Below the pieces are notes generated by a model. That model saw only the letters and a program-made list of their open reading frames with translations. It was not told the origin of the DNA and ran no database searches. Source: Pseudorhodobacter antarcticus (GTDB lineage: Bacteria > Pseudomonadota > Alphaproteobacteria > Rhodobacterales > Rhodobacteraceae). Taken from it: 51,365 bases of DNA. Below, in pieces: positions 36,157 through 43,832 of the stretch (its first letter is position 1; each line of letters opens with the position of its first letter). The position numbers and the translations under genes are program-made. The stretch covers positions 1 to 51,365 of the forward strand of contig CAMBWO010000002.1 in assembly GCA_945871285.1 (NCBI GenBank), in the 5' to 3' direction.

Positions 36157-36560
36157 GGCGCGCCCTCAGGGATGATCGCGGTGAATTTCACGCGGCAGAC
36201 CTGTTCGCCCGCCGGATTGGTCGTGTCCATCTGATAGGTCAGAAAACGGCGGCCTTTGCGTTCGAACCGGTCGGTTATCACCAGCTTCGTCACCAGCACC
36301 TCGCCCGCCTGCGCCGGAACGCCGTAGGTGTTTTCGTCCCCGACCCGGATCACGCCTGGCGGAAACACCTGCGCCTCCCATCCCAGCCGCAGCCCAAAGG
36401 CCAAGCACATCGAGGTGGGTGCCACGCCTTGATACTGCGCCCCATCGTAGCCCAGCAGCCCGCAAAACCGGTCAATCTCGGTCTGGGTCAGCAGGGTCTG
36501 CGCCCGGCATACCTCGCGCCCCAATTCCGCACCGGCATAGGTCGTCATCGGATGGGTCAT
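36153..36560 (-). CDS. MaoC-fold N-terminal type dehydratase partner
   Basis: This 135-residue protein is predicted to adopt the hot-dog fold, with TQTEIDRFCGLLGYDGAQYQGVAPTSMCLAFGLR and VIRVGDENTYGVPAQAGEVLVTKLVITDRFERKGRRFLTY, resembling FAS1-like/MaoC N-terminal dehydratase domains. It lacks an obvious D-x-x-x-H dyad, so it is probably the non-catalytic or substrate-binding partner of the adjacent MaoC. It overlaps its neighbours on both sides by ATGA. Confidence 0.72.
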   Translation of the reverse strand: MTHPMTTYAGAELGREVCRAQTLLTQTEIDRFCGLLGYDGAQYQGVAPTSMCLAFGLRLGWEAQVFPPGVIRVGDENTYGVPAQAGEVLVTKLVITDRFERKGRRFLTYQMDTTNPAGEQVCRVKFTAIIPEGAP

Positions 36561-37768
36561 CGCATCCCCGCCAACATCGTGGCGGGTTTTTCCAGCAGCG
36601 CCCGCAGTTCGGACCGGAACCGCCCCGCCACCGCTCCGTCAATCAGCCGGTGGTCAAAGGTCATGCTCATCATCATCATCGGGCGGATCACGACCTGGCC
36701 ATCGCGCACCACCACCTCGTCCGTGATCGCGCCAATTCCCAGAATGGCCGATTGCGGCGGGTTCAACAGCGGCGTCTCGAAATCCCCGCCATACGACCCA
36801 AAGTTCGAAAGGGTGAACGTCCCGCCCGTCGCATCCTGTTGGCCCAGCCGCCCCGCCCTTGCCCGCGCCGCCAGATCAATCCGCTCATGCGCAATCTCGA
36901 TCAGCGATTTGTGATCCGCATCCTTGATCACCGGCACGATCAGCCCATCGTCCAGCGCCACCGCCAGCCCGATGTTGACATGATCCCAGGTCACGATCTC
37001 ATCCCCGATGATCGAGGCGTTGATGTCGGGCATCCGCGCCAGCACAATCGCACAGGCCTTCAGCACGATGTCGGTGAACGTGACCCGCACCCCCAGCGCG
37101 CGCTCATTTGCCACACAAGACGCCCGCAGCGCCACGACCTCGGCCATGTCGACCCGCGCAAAGGCGGTCATCTGCGCCGACATCTGCAAGCTTTGCATCA
37201 TGTTGCGCGCAATGGTCCTACGCAGTCCCGCAAGCGGCCGCCGCAACGGACCCGGCCCTGTCGCCTCCACTTGTATCTGCACCTGTTCTGGCACCTCTGC
37301 CTGTCGCTGGATCGCCTGATCCACATCCCGGCGCAGCACCGCCCCATGCGCCCCGGTTCCCGTCAACCCGACCGGATCAATCCCCGCCCCGGTGGCCACC
37401 CGCCGCGCCAGGGGCGACACCCGCTTGCGCTGCCCAACGGCCATCGCAGCCGACACTTCCGCCCGCGCCACCACTGCCGCCACCGCAACAACCGGTGCGG
37501 CCCCCGGCTCCACCGCCGCCAAAGCCTCGGCAGCCGTCTCATACAGCCCGCCGATCACCGCGCCCACCAGGTGCACACTGTCCACCCCGGCAAAGCGCCG
37601 CAGATATCCCCCGGCATCCGCCTCGACCTCAGAGGTGATCTTGTCCGTCTCGATCTCGAACAACACCTCGCGCTTTTCGACACGCTCGCCATCGGCCTTG
37701 GTCCAAGCGGTCAGGGTGCAGTCGACCATCGTCAGGCCCAGCTTAGGTATCGCGATCAGATGTGCCAT
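36557..37768 (-). CDS. 2-oxoacid dehydrogenase E2 component (dihydrolipoyl acyltransferase)
   Basis: This 403-residue core subunit carries an N-terminal lipoyl domain with the lipoylated lysine in EIETDKITSEVEA (near residue 43). An E3-binding domain follows (KRVSPLARRVATGAGIDPVGLTGTGAHGAVLRRDV, about residues 114-150), then a C-terminal acyltransferase domain with SNFGSYGGDFETPLLNPPQSAILGIG and the catalytic FDHRLIDGA. It transfers the acyl group made by E1 to CoA. It sits next to E1 beta and E1 alpha; no E3 gene is present, so E3 is presumably supplied elsewhere. Substrate (pyruvate, branched-chain oxoacid or acetoin) unknown. Confidence 0.9.
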   Translation of the reverse strand: MAHLIAIPKLGLTMVDCTLTAWTKADGERVEKREVLFEIETDKITSEVEADAGGYLRRFAGVDSVHLVGAVIGGLYETAAEALAAVEPGAAPVVAVAAVVARAEVSAAMAVGQRKRVSPLARRVATGAGIDPVGLTGTGAHGAVLRRDVDQAIQRQAEVPEQVQIQVEATGPGPLRRPLAGLRRTIARNMMQSLQMSAQMTAFARVDMAEVVALRASCVANERALGVRVTFTDIVLKACAIVLARMPDINASIIGDEIVTWDHVNIGLAVALDDGLIVPVIKDADHKSLIEIAHERIDLAARARAGRLGQQDATGGTFTLSNFGSYGGDFETPLLNPPQSAILGIGAITDEVVVRDGQVVIRPMMMMSMTFDHRLIDGAVAGRFRSELRALLEKPATMLAGMR

Positions 37769-37778
37769 GCCGCTCTCC

Positions 37779-38756
37779 TCATGCCATCAGGTCGCGCACG
37801 GCGGCGACGATCGCATCGGTGTCGGGGTTCAGGAACTGGTCGAACTGCCGTCCGAACGGCGCAGGCGTGAATGGCGGCGACAACCGCCGCACCGGCTGGT
37901 CCAGGTCAAAGAACGCCCGCTCACCGATCTCGGCAGCCACTTCCGACCCAAAACCGAAATTCTTGTGCGACGACGACACCACCAGACAGCGGCTCGTCTT
38001 GCTGACCGAGGCCGTGATCGTGTCGAAATCCAGCGGCGAAATCGTGCGGGGGTCGATCACCTCAACCGAAATCCCGTCCACCGCCAGCCGCTCTGCCGCC
38101 GCCAACGCCCGCGCCACCATCAACCCCGAGGCGACAACCGTCACATCCGTGCCCTGCCGCTTCACATCGGCCTTGCCGATCGGGATCAGGAAATCCTCGT
38201 CATCCTCGATCTCCTCCTTGATCCGGTGCATGGCGATGTGTTCGATAAAGATCACCGGGTTGTCGTCCCGGATGGCCGATTTCAGCAGCCCCTTGGCATC
38301 GCGCGGGGTCGATGGCATCACCACCTTCAGCCCCGGAATATGCGCCACGATTGCCTCCCAGGCCTGGGAATGATGCGGCCCGATGCCCATTTCCACCGCG
38401 GATGACATCCGGATGACCAAGGGCATCTTGAACATCCCGTCATAGATGTAATGCGTCTTGGCCGCCTGATTGGCGATCTGGTCCAGACACAGGCCCAGAA
38501 AGTCGATGAACATGATCTCGACAATCGGCCGCCGCCCCGCCATCGCGGCACCCACGCCCAGACCCACGATGATCTCCTCGCTGATCGGCGTGTCGCGCAC
38601 GCGCATCGGTCCGAACGCATCCAGCAACCCGCGCGAGGCGCCAAAGGCCCCGCCCGCCACCGCCACGTCCTCGCCGATCAGGAACACGCGGTCATCCCGC
38701 GCCATTTCCTCGCGCATCGCATCTATGATCGCCCAGCAATAGGTCTTGGTCGGCAT
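37779..38756 (-). CDS. 2-oxoacid dehydrogenase E1 component, beta subunit
   Basis: This 325-residue transketolase-like subunit has VFLIGEDVAVAGGAFGASRGL, RVRDTPISEEIIVGLGVGAAMAG, PVIFIEHIAMHRIKEE and the C-terminal transketolase-C segment SVEVIDPRTISPLDFDTI. It forms the thiamine-diphosphate heterotetramer with E1 alpha and decarboxylates a 2-oxoacid. It lies 10 bases upstream of the E2 gene. The ribosome binding site is just after the 16-bp tandem repeats. Confidence 0.92.
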   Translation of the reverse strand: MPTKTYCWAIIDAMREEMARDDRVFLIGEDVAVAGGAFGASRGLLDAFGPMRVRDTPISEEIIVGLGVGAAMAGRRPIVEIMFIDFLGLCLDQIANQAAKTHYIYDGMFKMPLVIRMSSAVEMGIGPHHSQAWEAIVAHIPGLKVVMPSTPRDAKGLLKSAIRDDNPVIFIEHIAMHRIKEEIEDDEDFLIPIGKADVKRQGTDVTVVASGLMVARALAAAERLAVDGISVEVIDPRTISPLDFDTITASVSKTSRCLVVSSSHKNFGFGSEVAAEIGERAFFDLDQPVRRLSPPFTPAPFGRQFDQFLNPDTDAIVAAVRDLMA

Positions 38757-38767
38757 GGGATTCCCTC

Positions 38768-38815
38768 AGGCTCAGGCGAAAACGGGCTCAGGCGACAACA
38801 GGCTCAGGCGAAAAC
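38768..38815. repeat. Three tandem 16-bp repeats at the 3' end of the E1 alpha gene
   Basis: The unit AGGCTCAGGCGAAAAC occurs three times head to tail (with one or two changes in the middle copy). The rightmost copy covers the last codons and the TGA stop of E1 alpha, so the stop-codon region has been duplicated into the E1 alpha/E1 beta gap. It looks like a small slippage expansion. The effect on translation of E1 beta is unknown. Confidence 0.85.
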
Positions 38816-39754
38816 TTTCAGCAGGGCGGTTTCAGGCGCGGGCAGCGGGCTGTCCAGCGCAAAGGTCACCGCCTCCGCCACCTCGGCCGCGACCGCCGCC
38901 TCCAGCGTAACCAGACGGTCCTCCTCGACGCCCACCTCGGCCAGCAGATGCCTGCGAAACCGCGCCACAGGGCAGCGCGCCTTCCACTCGGCCTCTTCGT
39001 TGCGGGTGCGATATTTCCGCGGATCGCCTTCGAAATGGCCACCCCAGCGATAGGTTTTCAACTCCAGCAGCGTCGGCCCGTCGCCGGCCCGTGCCCGGTC
39101 GACCGCCCGGCCCGCAGCGGCCCGCACCGCCAGCACGTCATTGCCGTCGACAATCTCGGAGGCCACACCGTAACCCGTGGCCCGCGCCGCGACATCGGGC
39201 TGACCGACGGTCTGGACAAACGGCGTCATCTCGGCATACAGGTTATTCTCGCACACCATGATCAAGGGCAGCTTCCACGCCGCCGCCACGTTCAGCGTCT
39301 CGCCAAAGGCGCCGTTGTTGCTGGCCCCTTCGCCAAAGAACACAACCGACACGGCCCCCAGACCGTCCATCTGCGCCGCCAGAGCCGCACCGGCCCCAAT
39401 CGGCATTCCCGCGCCGACGATGCCGTTTCCGCCCAAAATCCCCAGCGCCGGATCGGCCGCGTGCATCTCGCCGCCCCGCCCGCCGCAAATCCCGGTGGCC
39501 TTGCCCAACATTTCTGCCATCATCGGCTTCAACGCCATGCCCTTGGCCAGATAATGCCCGCGCCCCCGATGGTTCGACACGACATAGTCGGTGTCATTCA
39601 GGCCCGAACAGACGCCCACCGCGCAGGCCTCTTGCCCCAGATACGAATGGATATACCCTGGAAACACATTCTTGGCGAACAGGTCGTTCAGCTGCGCCTC
39701 GCATTCGCGGATCAGCAGCATCGAACGGTACAGCGTGATAGGGTCTTGGGTCAT
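38804..39754 (-). CDS. 2-oxoacid dehydrogenase E1 component, alpha subunit
   Basis: This 316-residue subunit has the thiamine diphosphate motif starting GEGASNNGAFGETLNVAAAW and ending in MVCENN (GEG in place of the commoner GDG). It also has RGRGHYLAKGM, GRGGEMHAADP, NGIVGAGMPIGAGAALA and the phosphorylation-loop-like RWGGHFEGDPRKYR. With E1 beta it decarboxylates a 2-oxoacid and reductively acylates E2. It is similar in layout to pyruvate or acetoin dehydrogenase alpha chains. The start MTQDPITL is chosen; the ORF extends 27 codons into the upstream gene. Confidence 0.9.
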   Translation of the reverse strand: MTQDPITLYRSMLLIRECEAQLNDLFAKNVFPGYIHSYLGQEACAVGVCSGLNDTDYVVSNHRGRGHYLAKGMALKPMMAEMLGKATGICGGRGGEMHAADPALGILGGNGIVGAGMPIGAGAALAAQMDGLGAVSVVFFGEGASNNGAFGETLNVAAAWKLPLIMVCENNLYAEMTPFVQTVGQPDVAARATGYGVASEIVDGNDVLAVRAAAGRAVDRARAGDGPTLLELKTYRWGGHFEGDPRKYRTRNEEAEWKARCPVARFRRHLLAEVGVEEDRLVTLEAAVAAEVAEAVTFALDSPLPAPETALLKVFA

Positions 39755-39761
39755 GGTGCCC

Positions 39762-40925
39762 TCAATAGCTTTTCGGCAGACCAAGCCCGACCTGGGCGAT
39801 ATAGTTCTTGCCCATCTCGTTCGTGATCGGCGCAAAGATCAGCTGACGTATATCACGGTAATAGCGCTGCATGTGGTATTCCATCGCAAAGCCATAGCCG
39901 GCCAGAACCCGCATCCCCCGGTCGGTCGTGCGAAACGCCGCCTCGGATGCGAAATATTTGGCCATCGACGCGGGCAGTGAACAATCCTGCCCCTGATCCT
40001 GCATCCACGACGCCTTGTAGGTCATCAGCCGCGCAAGCTCGATCTCGGTCAGACTGTCGGCCAGGGGGTGCTGCACCGCCTGGAACTGCCCGATGGGTCG
40101 GCCAAAAGCGGCGCGTTCCTTGGCATATTGCACCGCATCGTCCAGCGCCCCTTGGCCCAGACCCACGCAAACAGCGGCGACAAAGATGCGTTCGTTGTTC
40201 AGCGTGTCGATGATGGCATGCCAACCCCGGCCCTCGGTGCCGACGACCGAGGATTTCGGAACGCGCACGTCCTTGTAGCTGACCTCGTAGGAATGCAGGA
40301 ACTTCGACCCCAGCTTTTCGATCTTGCGATAGGTTATCCCGGGTGTGTCCTTTGGGATCAGGAACACCGTCAGCCCGTGCGACAGCTTATCCGGGTTCCG
40401 CGCCGTCCGCGCCACCACGAACAGCCAGGACGCGATGTTCAGCCCCGTCGTCCAGATCTTGGCACCGTTGATGATGAAATCATCGCCGTCGGCAACTGCC
40501 TTGGTTTTCATCGCACCCAGAATGTCGGTGCCGCCATCAGGTTCGGTCATCGACAGGGCAAAGTGAACATCCCCCGTGGCGATGCGGGGCAGAAACTCCT
40601 GTTTCTGTTCCGCACTGCCGTGCCGTTCGATCGTCACCGCCCCGAACGAGATGTCCAGCCCATAGGCCAGCGCCACGGTTGAGGAATGCCGCGCCAGTTC
40701 CTCCAGCACGATGGTTTCCTCGACTACGCCGCCGCCAGTGCCGCCAAACTCCTCGGGAACGGAGGCGCCCATCAGTCCGATCTCGGCCATCTTGTCCAGC
40801 AATCCCTCCGGGAAGGTGCCCTTGGCGTCCCACTCGGCCACCGCATCCTTGGGCATTTCGCGTTCCACGAACTTTCGCACCAGATCGCGCAGAGCAAGCT
40901 GATCCTCGGTGAAGTCAAAGTTCAT
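39762..40925 (-). CDS. Acyl-CoA dehydrogenase 2 (non-canonical C-terminal active-site segment)
   Basis: This 387-residue flavoenzyme has ALSMTEPDGGTDILGAMKT, NGAKIWTTGLNIAS, ERAAFGRPIGQFQAVQHPLADS and GYGFAMEYHMQRYYRDIRQ. At the position of the usual EGTxEI active-site loop it reads LIFAPITNEMGKNYIAQ, so the common catalytic Glu is not there. The base may be elsewhere, as in isovaleryl- and long-chain enzymes, or the reaction may differ. It is the first gene of the 14-gene catabolic operon, with the promoter at about 40.97-41.01 kb. The start MNFDFTED follows GGGAGG-like sequence. Confidence 0.88.
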   Translation of the reverse strand: MNFDFTEDQLALRDLVRKFVEREMPKDAVAEWDAKGTFPEGLLDKMAEIGLMGASVPEEFGGTGGGVVEETIVLEELARHSSTVALAYGLDISFGAVTIERHGSAEQKQEFLPRIATGDVHFALSMTEPDGGTDILGAMKTKAVADGDDFIINGAKIWTTGLNIASWLFVVARTARNPDKLSHGLTVFLIPKDTPGITYRKIEKLGSKFLHSYEVSYKDVRVPKSSVVGTEGRGWHAIIDTLNNERIFVAAVCVGLGQGALDDAVQYAKERAAFGRPIGQFQAVQHPLADSLTEIELARLMTYKASWMQDQGQDCSLPASMAKYFASEAAFRTTDRGMRVLAGYGFAMEYHMQRYYRDIRQLIFAPITNEMGKNYIAQVGLGLPKSY

Positions 40926-40973
40926 GGTCGTCCTCCCGTTTGCCCCGATCCGCAAAGACCGAAGCCATTTTCG

Positions 40974-41014
40974 TACCTATCAGTATCTAAGTCTACTAAT
41001 GGGTATGTTGTCAA
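40974..41014 (-). promoter_or_regulatory. Promoter and operator of the catabolic operon
   Basis: On the minus strand TTGACA (41014-41009) is followed by a 17-18 base spacer and CTTAGAT as a weak -10. An imperfect palindrome AGTAT-N6-CTACT (40982-40997) overlaps the -10. It continues into GATACTGATAGGTA (40987-40974), which is repeated in inverted orientation with one difference in front of the divergent acyl-CoA ligase gene. Shared control of both units is suggested. Confidence 0.5.
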
Positions 41015-41119
41015 CTGCCTGTCGTCGATTGATCGCGCCCGGCGTCGAAAAAGAGGTGTCATGTGCCCACTTGCCCCGAAGCTCAATCGCCCTGTCGCGG
41101 CAGGGGGCCCATATTCCAG

Positions 41120-41172
41120 TTGACATGATCTCGGATCGGCTACTAACTAGTATGCAATGATACTGAAAGGTA
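41120..41172 (+). promoter_or_regulatory. Promoter and operator of acyl-CoA ligase 2 / module 2
   Basis: TTGACA at 41120-41125 is preceded by CAG, just like the divergent promoter. A weak -10 lies within TACTAACTAGTAT. The palindrome AGTAT-N6-ATACT (41149-41164) runs into GATACTGAAAGGTA (41159-41172), matching the divergent promoter element in 13 of 14 bases. This indicates one dimeric regulator for both directions. The rest of the 296-base gap (40926-41221) shows nothing else. Confidence 0.5.
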
Positions 41173-41221
41173 GGCATGCCGGCGCGGTCTGCGGGTCGCG
41201 TGTTTGGGGGAGGGGTCGGTC

Positions 41222-42820
41222 ATGAACCAGAATGCCACGGCAGTTGACGGCGGCCCCGCAGTCCCGGCCGAACGGGTTTTTCATTACATGCTGCAAAACC
41301 GCGCCGCCGCCGCCTCAGGGCAAAAACCCTTTCTCGTAATGGACAACCGCAGCCTGACCTGGGCCGATACGGATGAACAGGTGAACCGTTGGGCCCACGG
41401 CATTGCCGCCTGCGGCGTCACCAAGGGCGACCGCGTGCTGTTGATGATCCCCTCAGGCATCGAACATGTGCTGATCTGGCTGGCCCTGTGCAAACTTGGC
41501 GCGATCATGGTGCCGGTCAACGACGCTTATCATGGGGCGATGCTGCGCCATCAAGTCAACGATTCCACGGCGGCGCTGGCCATCGTCGCCGCCCGCCATC
41601 TGCCCGCTTGGGCCAATCTGGCCGCCGATCTGCCGCATCTGCGCCAGATCGCCGTGATGGGTGGCCCCGCCCCGGACACGCCGGCGCCATGGTCCTGGTC
41701 CGACGCCGCCCTGCTGTTCTGCCCCGACACCACACCCTTGCCCCGCATCGTCCACGGTCATGACCCGATGGCGATCTTCTACACCTCGGGCACCACTGGC
41801 CCGTCCAAGGGCGTGCTGTACAGCTATGCCCAGGCCTGGACCTCGGCCCAGGTTCCGGCCGAGTGGTGCCTGCCCGAAGACGTCTTTTACATGTTCCTGC
41901 CGATGTTCCATGTCGGCCTGTCCCAGATGGTCGGCCTGGTCCTGCTGTCCGGGGCCACGATGGTCATCCGCGAGAAGTTCAGCGCCAGCGCCTTCTGGCC
42001 CGATGTGCGCCGCCATGGCGTGACGATAACGATCCTGCTCTCGACCATGCCCAATTTCCTGATGTCACGCCCCGCCGACCCCGCGGATCGCGCCCATCCC
42101 CTGCGCCACGTCATCATCATCCCGCTGCCCGCCGACCTTGAGGCCTTCAAAACCCGCTTCGACGTCCAGATCGCCACCTGGTTCAACATGACCGAGGTCA
42201 GCGTGCCCCTGCGTTCGGACGGCTTTAGCGTGACGGGTGGCACCTCAGCGGGCCGCCCCCGCCCCGGCGTCACCGCGCGCATCGTCGACGACCTTGACCA
42301 GCCGCTGCCCGCGGGCATGGCCGGCGAACTGGTCCTGCGCGCCGATACCCCGTGGGAGTTTTGCCTGGGCTACTGGCAAAACCCCGCCAAGACGGTCGAG
42401 GCCTGGCGCAACCTGTGGTTCCACACCGGTGACGCCTTCCGCACCGATGACGCGGGCAATTTCTACTTTGTCGACCGGCTCAAGGACACGATCCGCCGCC
42501 GCGGTGAAAACATCTCGTCCTTCGAGGTCGAGCGCGAGATGGAAAGCCACCCCGCCGTTCTGGAATCCGCCGCCGTCGCCGTGCCCTCGGGCTGGGGCGA
42601 GGATGACATCAAGGCCGTCGTTGCCCTGAAACCCGGCGCCACCCTGACCGCGCCAGACCTGCACGCCCATCTTGCAGCACGGCTGCCCGCCTACATGGTG
42701 CCCCGCTTCATCGAAATCCTGGCCCAGGAATTGCCCAAAACCCCGACCGGCAAGACGGTCAAGGCCGCCCTGCGCGCCACCGGCACCGCCGCCGCCTGGG
42801 AATCCGGGGGCAAAACATGA
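41222..42820 (+). CDS. AMP-dependent acyl-CoA ligase 2, first gene of module 2
   Basis: This 532-residue adenylate-forming ligase has FYTSGTTGPSKGVLYSYAQA (P-loop), WFNMTEVSVPL (adenine site), FHTGDAFRTDDAGNFYFVDRLKDTIRRRGENISSFEVE and the C-terminal LPKTPTGKTVKAAL with the catalytic lysine. It forms an acyl-CoA from a free acid, as CaiC/DltA-like enzymes do. It leads the module 2 importer operon and overlaps the permease gene by ATGA. Activation is therefore genetically linked to import, perhaps trapping the acid freed from the imported compound. The start MNQNATAV follows GGGAGGGG. Confidence 0.9.
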   Translation: MNQNATAVDGGPAVPAERVFHYMLQNRAAAASGQKPFLVMDNRSLTWADTDEQVNRWAHGIAACGVTKGDRVLLMIPSGIEHVLIWLALCKLGAIMVPVNDAYHGAMLRHQVNDSTAALAIVAARHLPAWANLAADLPHLRQIAVMGGPAPDTPAPWSWSDAALLFCPDTTPLPRIVHGHDPMAIFYTSGTTGPSKGVLYSYAQAWTSAQVPAEWCLPEDVFYMFLPMFHVGLSQMVGLVLLSGATMVIREKFSASAFWPDVRRHGVTITILLSTMPNFLMSRPADPADRAHPLRHVIIIPLPADLEAFKTRFDVQIATWFNMTEVSVPLRSDGFSVTGGTSAGRPRPGVTARIVDDLDQPLPAGMAGELVLRADTPWEFCLGYWQNPAKTVEAWRNLWFHTGDAFRTDDAGNFYFVDRLKDTIRRRGENISSFEVEREMESHPAVLESAAVAVPSGWGEDDIKAVVALKPGATLTAPDLHAHLAARLPAYMVPRFIEILAQELPKTPTGKTVKAALRATGTAAAWESGGKT

Positions 42821-43794
42821 CCCGCACGCGATCGAAACTCACCCAGGGCCGCATCGTGCTGGCCATCGCCATCATCGCCTTTGCCACGTTCTCGTTGCTG
42901 GTTCCGGGATTTCTGTCGGCGGGCAATGTCTCGCGCCTGTTGCAGAACGTCTCGATCCTCGGCATCCTTGCCATGGGCATGGCCCTGTCCATCATCGGGC
43001 GCGGCATCGACCTGTCGATGGTTGCCTCGATGGCCGTCTCGGTCGCCTGGATGCTGGCCGAGATGAATGCAGGTGCCTCCTTTGCCCATGCCTTCGGTTA
43101 TGCCCTGATATTCAGCATCGCGGTCGGCCTGATCAACGGCGTCCTGATTGCCTACGTGGAAATCCCGCCCATCTTTGCCACCCTTGCCATGGGCACCGCG
43201 ATTTACGGCTTTGGCCGGGTGTTCCTGCTGGCCTCGGATGTCAATTACCTGCCCGACAGCTGGGCCTGGCTGAACACCCTGGCCACCGCCGCCCCCTTGG
43301 GCATTCCCGTCTCGGTCCTGTGCTTTGGTGCCGTCTGCGGCATCGGCCACCTGTTCCTGCGTCGGGCCCGCGAAGGGCGTTACATCTACATGATGGGCGA
43401 CAACCCCCAGGCCGCCCGCATCACGGGCGTGCCCCTGCGCGTGATGATCGTCGCGCAATATGTCCTGACCTCGCTGGTCGCCCTGACGGCGGGCCTGCTG
43501 ATGGCCGCCCTTGTTGCCACGATGAACACGCGCATCGTCGGCTCGACATATGTCTATGACATCATCCTGGTCGCGGTTCTGGGCGGCATCAGCCTGTCTG
43601 GCGGGCGCGGCGGGGCGGGCAGCGTGATCGTCGGCACCCTGCTGATCGGCATCCTGCTGAACGGGATGACCATGATGAACCTGGGCTACACCACCCAGAA
43701 CGTGATCAAGGCGCTGATCCTCTTGGCCGCCCTGATCATGGATTCGCTGGTGAACCCCCGCGACGAACAGACATCCCAGCAGGGAGACATCTGA
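42817..43794 (+). CDS. Module 2: RbsC-like ABC permease (no propeller)
   Basis: This 325-residue permease of the CUT2 type has GMALSIIGRGIDLSMVASMAVS, MMGDNPQAARITGVPLRV and LGGISLSGGRGGAGSVIVGTLLIGILLNGM. It is a clear paralog of the module 1 permease, with the same C-terminal NPRDEQTSQQGDI ending. It should pair with the fusion permease downstream. The start ATG is embedded in the acyl-CoA ligase stop (ATGA), so the two are translationally coupled. Confidence 0.92.
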   Translation: MTRTRSKLTQGRIVLAIAIIAFATFSLLVPGFLSAGNVSRLLQNVSILGILAMGMALSIIGRGIDLSMVASMAVSVAWMLAEMNAGASFAHAFGYALIFSIAVGLINGVLIAYVEIPPIFATLAMGTAIYGFGRVFLLASDVNYLPDSWAWLNTLATAAPLGIPVSVLCFGAVCGIGHLFLRRAREGRYIYMMGDNPQAARITGVPLRVMIVAQYVLTSLVALTAGLLMAALVATMNTRIVGSTYVYDIILVAVLGGISLSGGRGGAGSVIVGTLLIGILLNGMTMMNLGYTTQNVIKALILLAALIMDSLVNPRDEQTSQQGDI

Positions 43795-43832
43795 AACCAC
43801 CACTTCACAACCAATCCAGGGAGGACAGGAAC

